Assembly: GCA_947497145.1 (NCBI GenBank)
Contig: CANMFQ010000009.1
Coordinates: 62,001-126,000, forward strand
Reading direction: 5' to 3'
DNA: 64,000 nt
From: an uncultured Flavobacteriaceae bacterium
GTDB taxonomy: Bacteria > Bacteroidota > Bacteroidia > Flavobacteriales > Flavobacteriaceae
The number at the start of each line of letters is the position of its first letter. The first letter of the stretch is position 1. Under the pieces are notes generated by a model, which was not told the origin of the DNA, searched no databases, and saw only the letters and a list, made by a program, of their open reading frames with translations. Below, piece by piece: positions 17,101-25,800 of this stretch. The translations under genes and the position numbers were made by a program.

Positions 17101-17569
17101 CAATTAGCCAATCTGTAGATTTCCAATCAGAAGCTACAGGAATCAAATGCTGTGTTAATTTAGGGTTTATAGCAGCCATTTCCCAAGCAATACCACCACC
17201 TAAAGAACCACCTATTATGGCAAATAAACGCTCTATATTAAGTAGTTTTAAACCTTGTAAAAAGATGTGTGCCATATCTCCAGCAACAAAATCTTTATAA
17301 TTTTCAATGATAAATTTATCATGTCCATTACCCGGTATGTCAAAAGAAAGAATGGTATATCTTTTTGTGTCGATGCATTTGCCTTCGCCAATCAAAGCAG
17401 ACCACCAACCATCTTCACCGGTCACATTTGAGTTTCCTGTTAGCGCATGATTCACGAGTACAATAGGCGCTGTATGGAGTTCTTTTCCAAACAAGCGATA
17501 CGATAAATCAAGATTTTGGGTTACCCCACTAATTGTAGTATAATTTTCTATCTTAAGATGATGAAGCAT
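14183..17569 (-). CDS. thrA: Three-domain fusion: MetX-like acyltransferase, aspartokinase, homoserine dehydrogenase
   Basis: 1,128 residues. Residues 1 to about 320 are a MetX-type alpha/beta hydrolase (homoserine O-acyltransferase) with a complete triad: Ser in IGGSLGGG, Asp in GVDSDLFF and His in LHGHDAFL. An aspartokinase domain (about 330-610) starts VLKFGGRSLSNGEG, where the usual Thr of KFGGTS is Arg, and has LGRNGSNYSAALL. ACT-like regulatory repeats follow (about 620-780). The rest is homoserine dehydrogenase: NAD-binding VNLAVFGHGNVGG, VVSSNKIAN, TNVGAGLPLIDT. It would take aspartate to aspartyl phosphate, aspartate semialdehyde to homoserine, and homoserine to its O-acyl ester. It lies between metY and metZ, which use that ester, in an apparent SAM-controlled operon. 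Confidence 0.93.
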   Translation of the reverse strand: MLHHLKIENYTTISGVTQNLDLSYRLFGKELHTAPIVLVNHALTGNSNVTGEDGWWSALIGEGKCIDTKRYTILSFDIPGNGHDKFIIENYKDFVAGDMAHIFLQGLKLLNIERLFAIIGGSLGGGIAWEMAAINPKLTQHLIPVASDWKSTDWLIANCQIQEQFLVNSKQPVHDARMHAMLCYRTPASFKERFKRSTNEELQVFNVESWLMHHGEKLQERFQLSAYKLMNQLLKTIDVTRDGDENFKKLQNSDTNIHIIGVDSDLFFTAEENKDTFKQLAQVNSNVTYGEIHSLHGHDAFLIEFEQMKNLLSGIFNRSEKSKKVKVLKFGGRSLSNGEGLSRVLEIITSKVAANENIAIVLSARGKSTDQLESMLAKAAKGKDYTKDFEAFKKYQKHTFSTADFSVEFKALTKLFEGVSLLGDYSHKIKDEVLAYGELISAKLVASLLTEKGLKAEFIDSRTLFKTDDTFGDAKLIESISKERVLLKFSQLPSDTVPVITGFIASTINDETTTLGRNGSNYSAALLANFLDAEELQNYTHVDGIFTANPDFVSEAKKLSNLSYAEANELANFGATILHAKTIIPLIEKNIPLRILNTFNDDNEGTLISAKSSEEGIKSLSVIEAVSLVNVEGRGLLGKVGVDARIFKALGDRNINVSIISQGSSERGIGLVVARNKSEKAKAALEKEFSSDFKSKDINTITVVNDVSVVSIVGQDLSTFHKPYNALIKNQIVPLLFNNTVSGKNVSLVLKTADLHKALNVMHGQIFGISKKVNLAVFGHGNVGGTLINQILESSETIASRKCIDLNVFAVANSKKLLLQEKGIPKSWKAALDKKGISYTIEDVFDFAKKHHLENLIVVDNTASEHFVARYFDFVENGFDVVSSNKIANTLSYDYYRSLREELLRNQKQYLYETNVGAGLPLIDTIKLLHLSGENITRIKGVFSGSLSYIFNTFSEVDAPFSSILKDAMEKGFTEPDPREDLSGNDVGRKLLILARELDLRNEFSDIKIQNLIPEELQGGDVTHFLENLNLLDDVFSEIKKNQKEGHVLRYVGDLHGNLQEEKGILDVKLISVPKESALGQVKGSDSIIEIYTASYGANPLVIQGAGAGAAVTARGVFGDILRIAEKG

Positions 17570-17657
17570 GGTTCTCTTTTAGCAGCTAATGAAGGTTAGA
17601 AGTTGACTTCTGCACGCTTATAATAGCCCTGTTATAACGTTTACATTTTTTTTCTTT

Positions 17658-17690
17658 AAACCCCTCTTTATACATGTACAAGAGGGGTTT
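17658..17690. terminator. Hairpin between metY and the thrA fusion
   Basis: Perfect 11-bp arms AAACCCCTCTT / AAGAGGGGTTT around a loop of about 10 bases. The T tract is short on the minus strand. It may end part of the transcription after metY, reducing expression of the two downstream genes. Confidence 0.6.
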
Positions 17691-17716
17691 TAAATGCTAT
17701 TCTCTTCTGCTTAAGC

Positions 17717-18994
17717 TTATTTAATAGCAGCAAAAGCATTTTCTAAATCGCTTTTTAAATCATCAATATCTTCTAAACCAACAGACAAACGAATTAAATC
17801 TTGTCCTACACCTGCAGCCTCTTGCTGTTCTACTGTCAATTGCTGGTGTGTTGTACTAGCCGGATGAATAATTAATGATTTGGTATCCCCTATATTCGCT
17901 AGCAATGAGAATATCTTGGTGGCATCAGTTACCTTTTTGGCAGCTTCAAAGCCTCCTTTTACGCCAAAAGTCACCAAACCGCTTTGCCCTTTTGGCAAAT
18001 ATTCTTGTGCTAAATCATAATATTTATTACTCTTTAGCCCGGGGTAATTTACCCAAGCTACTTCTTCCCTACCTTCAAGCCATGTGGCCAGCGCTAACGC
18101 ATTTTCACTATGTTGTTTTATTCGTACAGGAAGGGTTTCTAAACCTTGAATAATTTGAAAAGCATTGAATGGACTTAACGCTCCTCCAAAATCTCTTAAT
18201 CCCTCCAATATTAATTTAAAAGTATATGCCGCTGCACCTAAAGCTTCACTATACACCAAACCATGGTAACCTGCAGATGGCTCTGTAAATTCAGGAAACT
18301 TACCGTTTGTCCAGTCAAAAGTTCCTGCATCTATGATAGCACCACCAAGCGAAGTTCCTTGTCCGCCGATATATTTTGTGAGTGAATGGATAACAATATT
18401 TGCACCATGTTCAATGGGATTCAATAAAGCTGGTGTAGCTACCGTGTTATCTACAATAAATGGAACTTGCGCTGCCTTAGCTTCTTTTGAAATGGCTTTT
18501 AAATCTAAAACATCCAATTTTGGGTTTCCTAAAGACTCTACAAAGAAAGCTCTTGTATTATCTTGAACAGCAGCTGCGAAACTTTCGGGTTTTGAGGCAT
18601 CAACAAAAGTGGTTGTAATACCCAATCTTGGCAAGGTAACGTTTAATAAATTGAACGTACCACCGTACAAACTGCTGGAAGCAACAATATGGTCACCTGC
18701 TTTTAAAAGTGTTAACAATCCGGTAGATATTGCAGCTGTTCCTGAAGCAAATACTACGGCACCAACTCCACCTTCAACAGCAGCCAATCTATTTTGTAAA
18801 ATTTCATTGGTTGGATTGTTCAAACGGGTATAAATAAACCCTAATTCGGCCAATGAAAACAAATTTGCAGCATGATTGGTATCATTAAATACATAGGACG
18901 ATGTTTGATAAATAGGCACTGCCCGTGTACCGCCTGTTTGTGTGGTGTCATGACCTGCATGTAACGCGTTTGTTGCTAATTTTTGATTACTCAT
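17717..18994 (-). CDS. metY: O-acetylhomoserine aminocarboxypropyltransferase (sulfhydrylase)
   Basis: 425 residues, the length of the MetY branch of the Cys/Met PLP family. It starts NALHAGHDTTQTGGTRAVPI, has the phosphate-binding YTRLNNPTN, GTAAISTG, DNTVATPALLNP, the PLP lysine in IHSLTKYIGGQG and IHPASTTHQQLT. The long insertion after the lysine (TFDWTNGKFPEFTEPSAGYH) is typical of MetY. It makes homocysteine from O-acetylhomoserine and sulfide. It is the first gene after the SAM-I riboswitch, with about 140 bases between aptamer and ATG. Confidence 0.95.
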   Translation of the reverse strand: MSNQKLATNALHAGHDTTQTGGTRAVPIYQTSSYVFNDTNHAANLFSLAELGFIYTRLNNPTNEILQNRLAAVEGGVGAVVFASGTAAISTGLLTLLKAGDHIVASSSLYGGTFNLLNVTLPRLGITTTFVDASKPESFAAAVQDNTRAFFVESLGNPKLDVLDLKAISKEAKAAQVPFIVDNTVATPALLNPIEHGANIVIHSLTKYIGGQGTSLGGAIIDAGTFDWTNGKFPEFTEPSAGYHGLVYSEALGAAAYTFKLILEGLRDFGGALSPFNAFQIIQGLETLPVRIKQHSENALALATWLEGREEVAWVNYPGLKSNKYYDLAQEYLPKGQSGLVTFGVKGGFEAAKKVTDATKIFSLLANIGDTKSLIIHPASTTHQQLTVEQQEAAGVGQDLIRLSVGLEDIDDLKSDLENAFAAIK

Positions 18995-19137
18995 GATTTT
19001 AAGTTTTTAATCGGTTAACCCAAGTTTTACACAAGGATATAAATAGTTAAAAGCCAAACCCAACTATAGCCTAGCCAGCAATTGGTAAAATCAAAAAGTT
19101 ATAAGAAAGCGAAAAATTACAATGGTAATTATTTTTC

Positions 19138-19242
19138 GTTATCTGTCCGTTTAATTCGGATAGAATTTAGCACCTTCTTTACTTTGAAATAAAGGGTTGC
19201 TAAGGCTTCAAAGGGTCTATTCCCTCCACCTTTCTTGATAAC
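19138..19242 (-). ncRNA. SAM-I (S-box) riboswitch upstream of metY
   Basis: Read on the minus strand, all S-box landmarks are in order: P1 strand GTTATC, AAGAAAGGTGGAGGGA, GACCCTTTGAAGCC, TTAGCAACC, AAGGTGCTAAATTC, and closing P1 strand GATAAC. P1 is a perfect pair (19237-19242 with 19138-19143). This is the methionine-pathway aptamer that turns genes off when SAM is plentiful. An AT-rich hairpin (CGAAAAAT...GTAATTTTTCG, 19110-19138) follows directly and may be the expression platform, though it lacks a GC-rich stem. Confidence 0.95.
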
Positions 19243-19271
19243 TATTCAACAAGTGTTTGAACTTCGAGCAA

Positions 19272-19279
19272 CAAAGATA
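19272..19279 (-). promoter_or_regulatory. -7 promoter box TATCTTTG for the riboswitch transcript
   Basis: Perfect TAnnTTTG on the minus strand, 29 bases before the first aptamer base. A TTG about 25 bases further upstream is a weak -33 candidate. Confidence 0.65.
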
Positions 19280-19335
19280 AGTATGGATAACTTTAAAATC
19301 CTAACAATTCAGCCTTTTTTTTTGTATTCCCTTTT

Positions 19336-19354
19336 TTGATGCGTTTTGCATCAA
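19336..19354. repeat. Short perfect palindrome upstream of the metY promoter
   Basis: TTGATGC (19336-19342) and GCATCAA (19348-19354) around GTTTT. It lies about 57 bases beyond the -7 box on the metY side and could be an operator. The rest of 19355-19747 shows no gene or clear structure. Confidence 0.35.
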
Positions 19355-19747
19355 TCCTCCATAATGTATTGAGATGTAATAACAAGGCTAAAAAGTATAC
19401 TAATACAAAGGTATACTTATTGTTTACAAAGCAGTGCTATATTTCAAAAAACCAAACGCCATAGTTTACGTGCAAATAACTTACAATACAAAAAATGCTA
19501 ATGCATAAAATATATGAAAGTCATTTAGGTGTGGGCAAATAAAAAGTCTACTATGCATAAAGCATTGAATCGATAGTTTATTTTTTTAAATAAAAGAGCA
19601 AATTATTATTGTCAAGTTTAAAGAAGGTATCTAATAAAACTGTATGATGGCACTACAATATCGCTGTCTTTTTACATAGTTCACTCCTCAAATAAGAGCC
19701 TGGTTGAGAAAAATTCACGCCTATTACAATTTAATTAAGATAATTCT

Positions 19748-19755
19748 TACATTTG
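19748..19755 (+). promoter_or_regulatory. -7 promoter box TACATTTG for the surface operon
   Basis: Perfect TAnnTTTG, leaving a leader of about 100 bases before the ATG at 19865. The leader holds a TGTGA-A-TCACA palindrome at 19826-19836. Confidence 0.55.
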
Positions 19756-19864
19756 CATTAAGAAACACCTAACATCCTGATTTCATATACTATAAACAGA
19801 CTTTCACAACAATTAATTTATTCTGTGTGAATCACATTATATTTTTATAGCAATAACTAAAATT

Positions 19865-22800
19865 ATGAAAAAAATAATTCCTGTCCTTCTTTTATTCTGG
19901 GCTAGCACCACATTTTCGCAAGTAAAAATTGGCGACAATATTAACACCATCGACGAAGCTTCTATATTAGAACTTGAAAGCGCTTCTAAGGTTTTTGTAG
20001 TTACCCGCTTAACGACTGACCAAATGAATGCGATCACGCCAATTAATGGCGCATTAACATACAATACTGATGCAAACTGTTTGTATCAATATAGAAATAA
20101 TAACTGGGAAAGTCTTTGTGTAGATATAACTGGAGGACAAACCATTACAGCAATTATTGATAATCTTGACGGTACCTTTAGCTACATTAACGAATCAGAT
20201 ACCGAAGTGATTATTTCCAAAGCTAATCTTGTTGATAATGAAGATGGCACCTACACTTTTTCTAATAAATCATCAGAAAACATTACTATTGATACCAATG
20301 CAAGCGCCATCCCCTACGATAATACAACGTCTACCCTAGAAGCTGAAAATGTTCAAACAGCAATTGATGAACTAAAAGAATCGGCCTCCATAGATGATGA
20401 CATTACAGCAGTTACCTTTAGTGGTGTAAATCTTAAAATAGATGAAGGTACAACGAGCTTTAGCGCCGATCTTTCTCCCCTTGAAGAATCAGCAGCCATT
20501 GCTGCAGAGGAAACAAGAGCTCTTGCTGCCGAAGCCTTAAAAGAAGACACGATAAACAAATCTACCAATACAACCCTTGGGACTTCCGATGTGTTATTCC
20601 CCACTCAAAATGCTGTTAAAACCTATGTTGACAATCAAGTAGGCACACTAAATACCTTAGCAAATGGTACCATATATGTAGGCGATGCAAGCAATAACGC
20701 ACAAGAAGTAAGTATTAGTGGTGATGCTACTTTAAACAATACGGGTGTATTAACTATTGAAAATGATGCCATAACAGCTAATAAAATAGGTACTTCAGGA
20801 GCAGCTGATGCCAATATGGTACTAGGCACTAATGCAGCCGGAGATCCTGAATGGCAAAACCCAGCCGCCTCATTAGGTGAAAATGTAAGCTCTACAAACG
20901 GGTCTATTACGGGTGTTGCTAATGATGCTGCCTTGGTTGCTATGGATTTGGAGGTAAAGGTTGATGATGCCTCTATTGAAGTAAATGCAACAAACGGAGT
21001 GCAAGTAAAAGATGACGGTATCACTACCGACAAGATCATCAATAATGCCATCACTACTCCCAAAATCGCAGATGCTAATGTCTCCACAGCAAAACTGGCC
21101 GACAATGCCGTTACTACTGATAAAATAGGAACTGCTGGTGGTGCAGACGCTAACAAAATTTTAGGAACTAGCGCTAGCGGTGATCCTGAATGGCAAAACC
21201 CAGCCACCTCATTAGGTGAAAATGTAAGTTCAACAAACGGGTCTATTACGGGTGTTGCTAATGATGCTGCCTTGGTTGCTATGGATTTGGAGGTAAAGGT
21301 TGACGATGCGTCTATTGAGGTAAATGCAACAAACGGAGTCCAGGTGAAAGATGACGGTATCACTACCGACAAGATTATCAATAATGCCATCACCACAGAT
21401 AAAATTACGGATGCAAACGTCACCACGGCAAAACTGGCTGACAATGCCGTTACTACAGACAAAATAGGAACTGCTGGTGGTGCTGACGCCAACAAAATTT
21501 TAGGAACTAGTGCTACTGGTGATCCTGAATGGCAAAGTCCAACGGACGCACTAGGTGAAAATGTAACCTCAACAAATGGGTCTATTACGGGTATTGCTAA
21601 TGATGCCTCTTTGGTTGCTATGGATTTGGAGGTAAAGGTTGACGATGCGTCTATTGAGGTAAATGCAACAAATGGCGTACAAGTAAAAGATGACGGTATC
21701 ACTACCGACAAGATCATCAATAATGCCATCACCACTGATAAAATTACAGATGCTAATGTTACCACAGCTAAACTGGCCGACAATGCCGTTACTACTGACA
21801 AAATAGGAACTGCTGGTGGTACAGACGCTAACAAAATTTTAGGAACTAGTGCTACTGGTGATCCTGAATGGCAAAACCCAGCCGCCTCATTAGGTGAAAA
21901 TGTAAGCTCTACAAACGGGTCTATTACAGGTGTTGCTAATGATGCTGCCTTGGTTGCTATGGATTTGGAGGTAAAGGTTGACGATGCCTCTATTGAGGTA
22001 AATGCAACAAACGGAGTCCAGGTGAAAGATGACGGTATTACTACCAACAAGATTATCAATAATGCCATCACCACAGATAAAATTACAGATGCTAATGTTA
22101 CCACGGCAAAACTGGCCGACAATGCTGTTACTACAGACAAAATAGGAACTGCTGGTGCTACAGACGCCAACAAAATTTTAGGAACTAGTGCTACTGGTGA
22201 TCCCGAATGGCAAAGTCCAACGGACGCACTAGGTGAAAACGTAACCTCAACAAATGGGTCTATTACGGGTATTGCTAATGATGCCTCTTTGGTTGCTATG
22301 GATTTGGAGGTAAAGGTTGATGATGCTTCTATTGAGGTAAATGCAACAAATGGCGTACAAGTAAAAGATGACGGTATCACTACCAACAAGATTATCAATA
22401 ATGCCATCACCACTGATAAAATTACAGATGCTAATGTTACCACAGCAAAACTGGCCGACAATGCTATTACTACTGTAAAAATTAACAACGATGCAGTCAC
22501 TACGGATAAAATAGGTACTGCAGGAACTGCAGACGCCAACAAAATTCTAGGAACTTCAACCGCTGGAAACCCAGAATGGCAAAACCCAATTACTACGCTA
22601 GGTAAAAATGTAACCTCCTCAAACGGTTCTATTACAGGGGTTGCCAATGATGCCACCTTGGTTGCCATGGATTTAGAAGTAAAAGTTGATGATAATTCTA
22701 TCGAGGTAGATGCAGCAACCGGAGTTCAAGTAAAAAATGATGGTATTACAACCGACAAAATTATTAATAATGCCATTACAACAACAAAAATCACAGACCT

Positions 22801-25800
22801 TAATGTTACTACCGCTAAATTGGCGGACAAGGCTGTTATTACCGCAAAAATTAATGATAATGCAGTTACTACTGATCAAATAGGCACCGCAGGCACATCA
22901 GATGCTAACAAAATATTAGGCACTAACGCAGGAGGTGACCCTGAATGGCAGAACCCGAGCACTGCTTTAGGGAAAAATGTAACCTCATCAAACGGGTCTA
23001 TAACTGGTATTGAGGATTCTGCCACTTTAGTTGCCATGGATCTAGAGGTAAAGGTGGATGATAGCTCTATTGAAGTAGATGCAACAAACGGCGTGCAAGT
23101 AAAAGATAATGGAATTACTACAGACAAGATTATCAATAATGCTATCACAACGGCTAAAATTACTGATGCAAACGTCACTACAGCCAAATTAGCTGATGAT
23201 GCCATTACTGCTGACAAAATAAATGCAGACATTGCAGGAAGTGGGCTTTCACAAAATGCTACTACTGGAGCATTAGAAGTAGATGCCCTTGCAGTATCCG
23301 ATCTAGTTGATGGTCATAAAATAGCTACCATAACCGAAACCAATGGCACGGTAGTAGAAATTGATGAAACTATCACCTCACTAGAAGCATTAACAGGATC
23401 AACCCTGAGATATACCAATGAAGAAGGAGGCTTTAATGATATCCCCAATATTACCCGTAGTGTTAATGGCGTACAACCCGCAGCTAATGGTAACGTTGCT
23501 GTAATGTTATCATCTGTTAGTACAGGGCTAGAATCTGCCCGTCCTGTTACTGCCGATGAAGCAGATATTTATATTGTTTCAGGCGAATCGGGCATTACGG
23601 CAGACAGAAATGGTATCGCCTTTATTTACGATGATCCTACTGGATGGCAAGAAGTAACAACAGATTTATCCACTCTCGATGCTAGATACTTAAATGTAAA
23701 TGCTGACGCTATGCTTGGTGTTTTATCCATGGGTAATAACAATATTACGAACCTTAGCGACCCTGCCAATGCTCAGGATGCTGCTACCAAAAACTATGTA
23801 GACACGCAGATAATGGCTGCTGCTGATGATGATATTAGTGCAGTTTCTTTTGACGGAACAAGCCTTAAGGTTGATGAAGGCGCAACAAGCTTTAGCGCAG
23901 ACCTTTCTGCTCTTGAAGAATCAGCAGCCATTGCCGCAGAGGAAACAAGAGCACTTGCAGCCGAAGCCTTAAAAGAAGATACGGCTAACAAATCCACCAA
24001 TACCTCTCTTGGAGCCTCTGATGTACTGTTTCCAACTCAAAATGCGGTTAAAACATACGTAGATGCACAAATAATTGCCAATATTGATGACGATGTTACC
24101 GCAGTTACTTTTGACGGAACCAACCTCAAAGTGGATGAAGGTACAACTACCTTCAGTGCTGATCTTTCTTCGCTTGAAGAATCAGCAGCCATTACTGCAG
24201 AGGAAACAAGAGCACTTGCAGCCGAAGCCTTAAAAGAAGATACGGCTAACAAATCTACCACAGTAACGCTGGGCACCTCTGATGAGCTATTCCCCACTCA
24301 AAATGCGGTTAAAACCTATGTTGACAATCAAGTAGGCACACTAAATACCTTAGCAAATGGTACCATATATGTTGGCGATGCAAGCAATAATGCACAAGAA
24401 GTAAGCATTAGTGGTGATGCTACTTTAGATAATACGGGTGTATTAACTATTGAAAATGATGCCATAACAGCTAATAAAATAGGTACTTCAGGAGCAGCTG
24501 ATGCCAATATGATACTAGGCACTAATGCCGCCGGAGATCCTGAATGGCAAAACCCAGCCACCTCATTAGGTGAAAATGTAAGTTCAACAAACGGGTCTAT
24601 TACAGGTATTGCCAATAATGCTGCCTTGGTTGCTATGGATTTGGAGGTAAAGGTTGATGATGCCTCTATTGAGGTAAATGCAACAAACGGAGTCCAGGTG
24701 AAAGATGACGGTATCACTACCGACAAGATTATCAATAATGCCATCACCACAGATAAAATTACGGATGCAAACGTCACCACAGCAAAACTGGCCGACAATG
24801 CCGTTACTACGGACAAAATAGGAACTGCTGGTGCTACGGACGCTGACAAAATTTTAGGAACTAGTGCTACTGGTGATCCTGAATGGCAAAGTCCTACGGA
24901 TGCGCTAGGTGAAAACGTAACCTCAACAAACGGGTCTATTACGGGTATTGCCAATGATGCTGCCTTGGTTGCTATGGATTTGGAGGTAAAGGTTGACGAT
25001 GCCTCTATTGAGGTAAATGCAACAAACGGCGTACAAGTAAAAGATGACGGTATTACTACCAACAAGATTATCAATAATGCCATCACCACAGATAAAATTA
25101 CAGATGCTAATGTTACCACAGCGAAACTGGCCGACAATGCCGTTACTACTGATAAAATAGGAACTGCTGGTGGTGCAGACGCCAACAAAATTTTAGGAAC
25201 TAGTGCTACTGGTGATCCTGAATGGCAAAGTCCAACGGACGCACTAGGTGAAAACGTAACCTCAACAAATGGGTCTATTACGGGTATTGCTAATGATGCT
25301 GCCTTGGTTGCTATGGATTTGGAGGTAAAGGTTGATGATGCCTCTATTGAGGTAAATGCAACAAACGGGGTGCAAGTAAAAGATGACGGTATTACTACCA
25401 ACAAGATTATCAATAATGCCATCACCACAGATAAAATTACAGATGCTAATGTTACCACGGCAAAACTGGCCGACAATGCTGTTACTACAGACAAAATAGG
25501 AACTGCTGGTGGTGCAGACGCCAACAAAATTTTAGGAACTAGCGCTAGCGGTGATCCTGAATGGCAAAGTCCAACGGATGCCTTAGGTGAAAACGTAACC
25601 TCAACAAACGGGTCTATTACGGGTATTGCCAATGATGCTGCCTTGGTTGCTATGGATTTAGAGGTAAAGGTTGATGATGCCTCTATTGAGGTAAATGCAA
25701 CAAACGGAGTCCAGGTGAAAGATGACGGTATTACTACCAACAAGATTATCAATAATGCCATCACCACAGATAAAATTACAGATGCTAATGTTACCACGGC

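Noticed and set aside
20635-22668. Very long open frame on the minus strand opposite repeat block 1 (677 codons)
   Set aside because: It is an effect of the repeated sense sequence: one unit without an antisense stop, copied, gives a long antisense frame. The translation is a low-complexity mirror of the sense repeats with no start signals.
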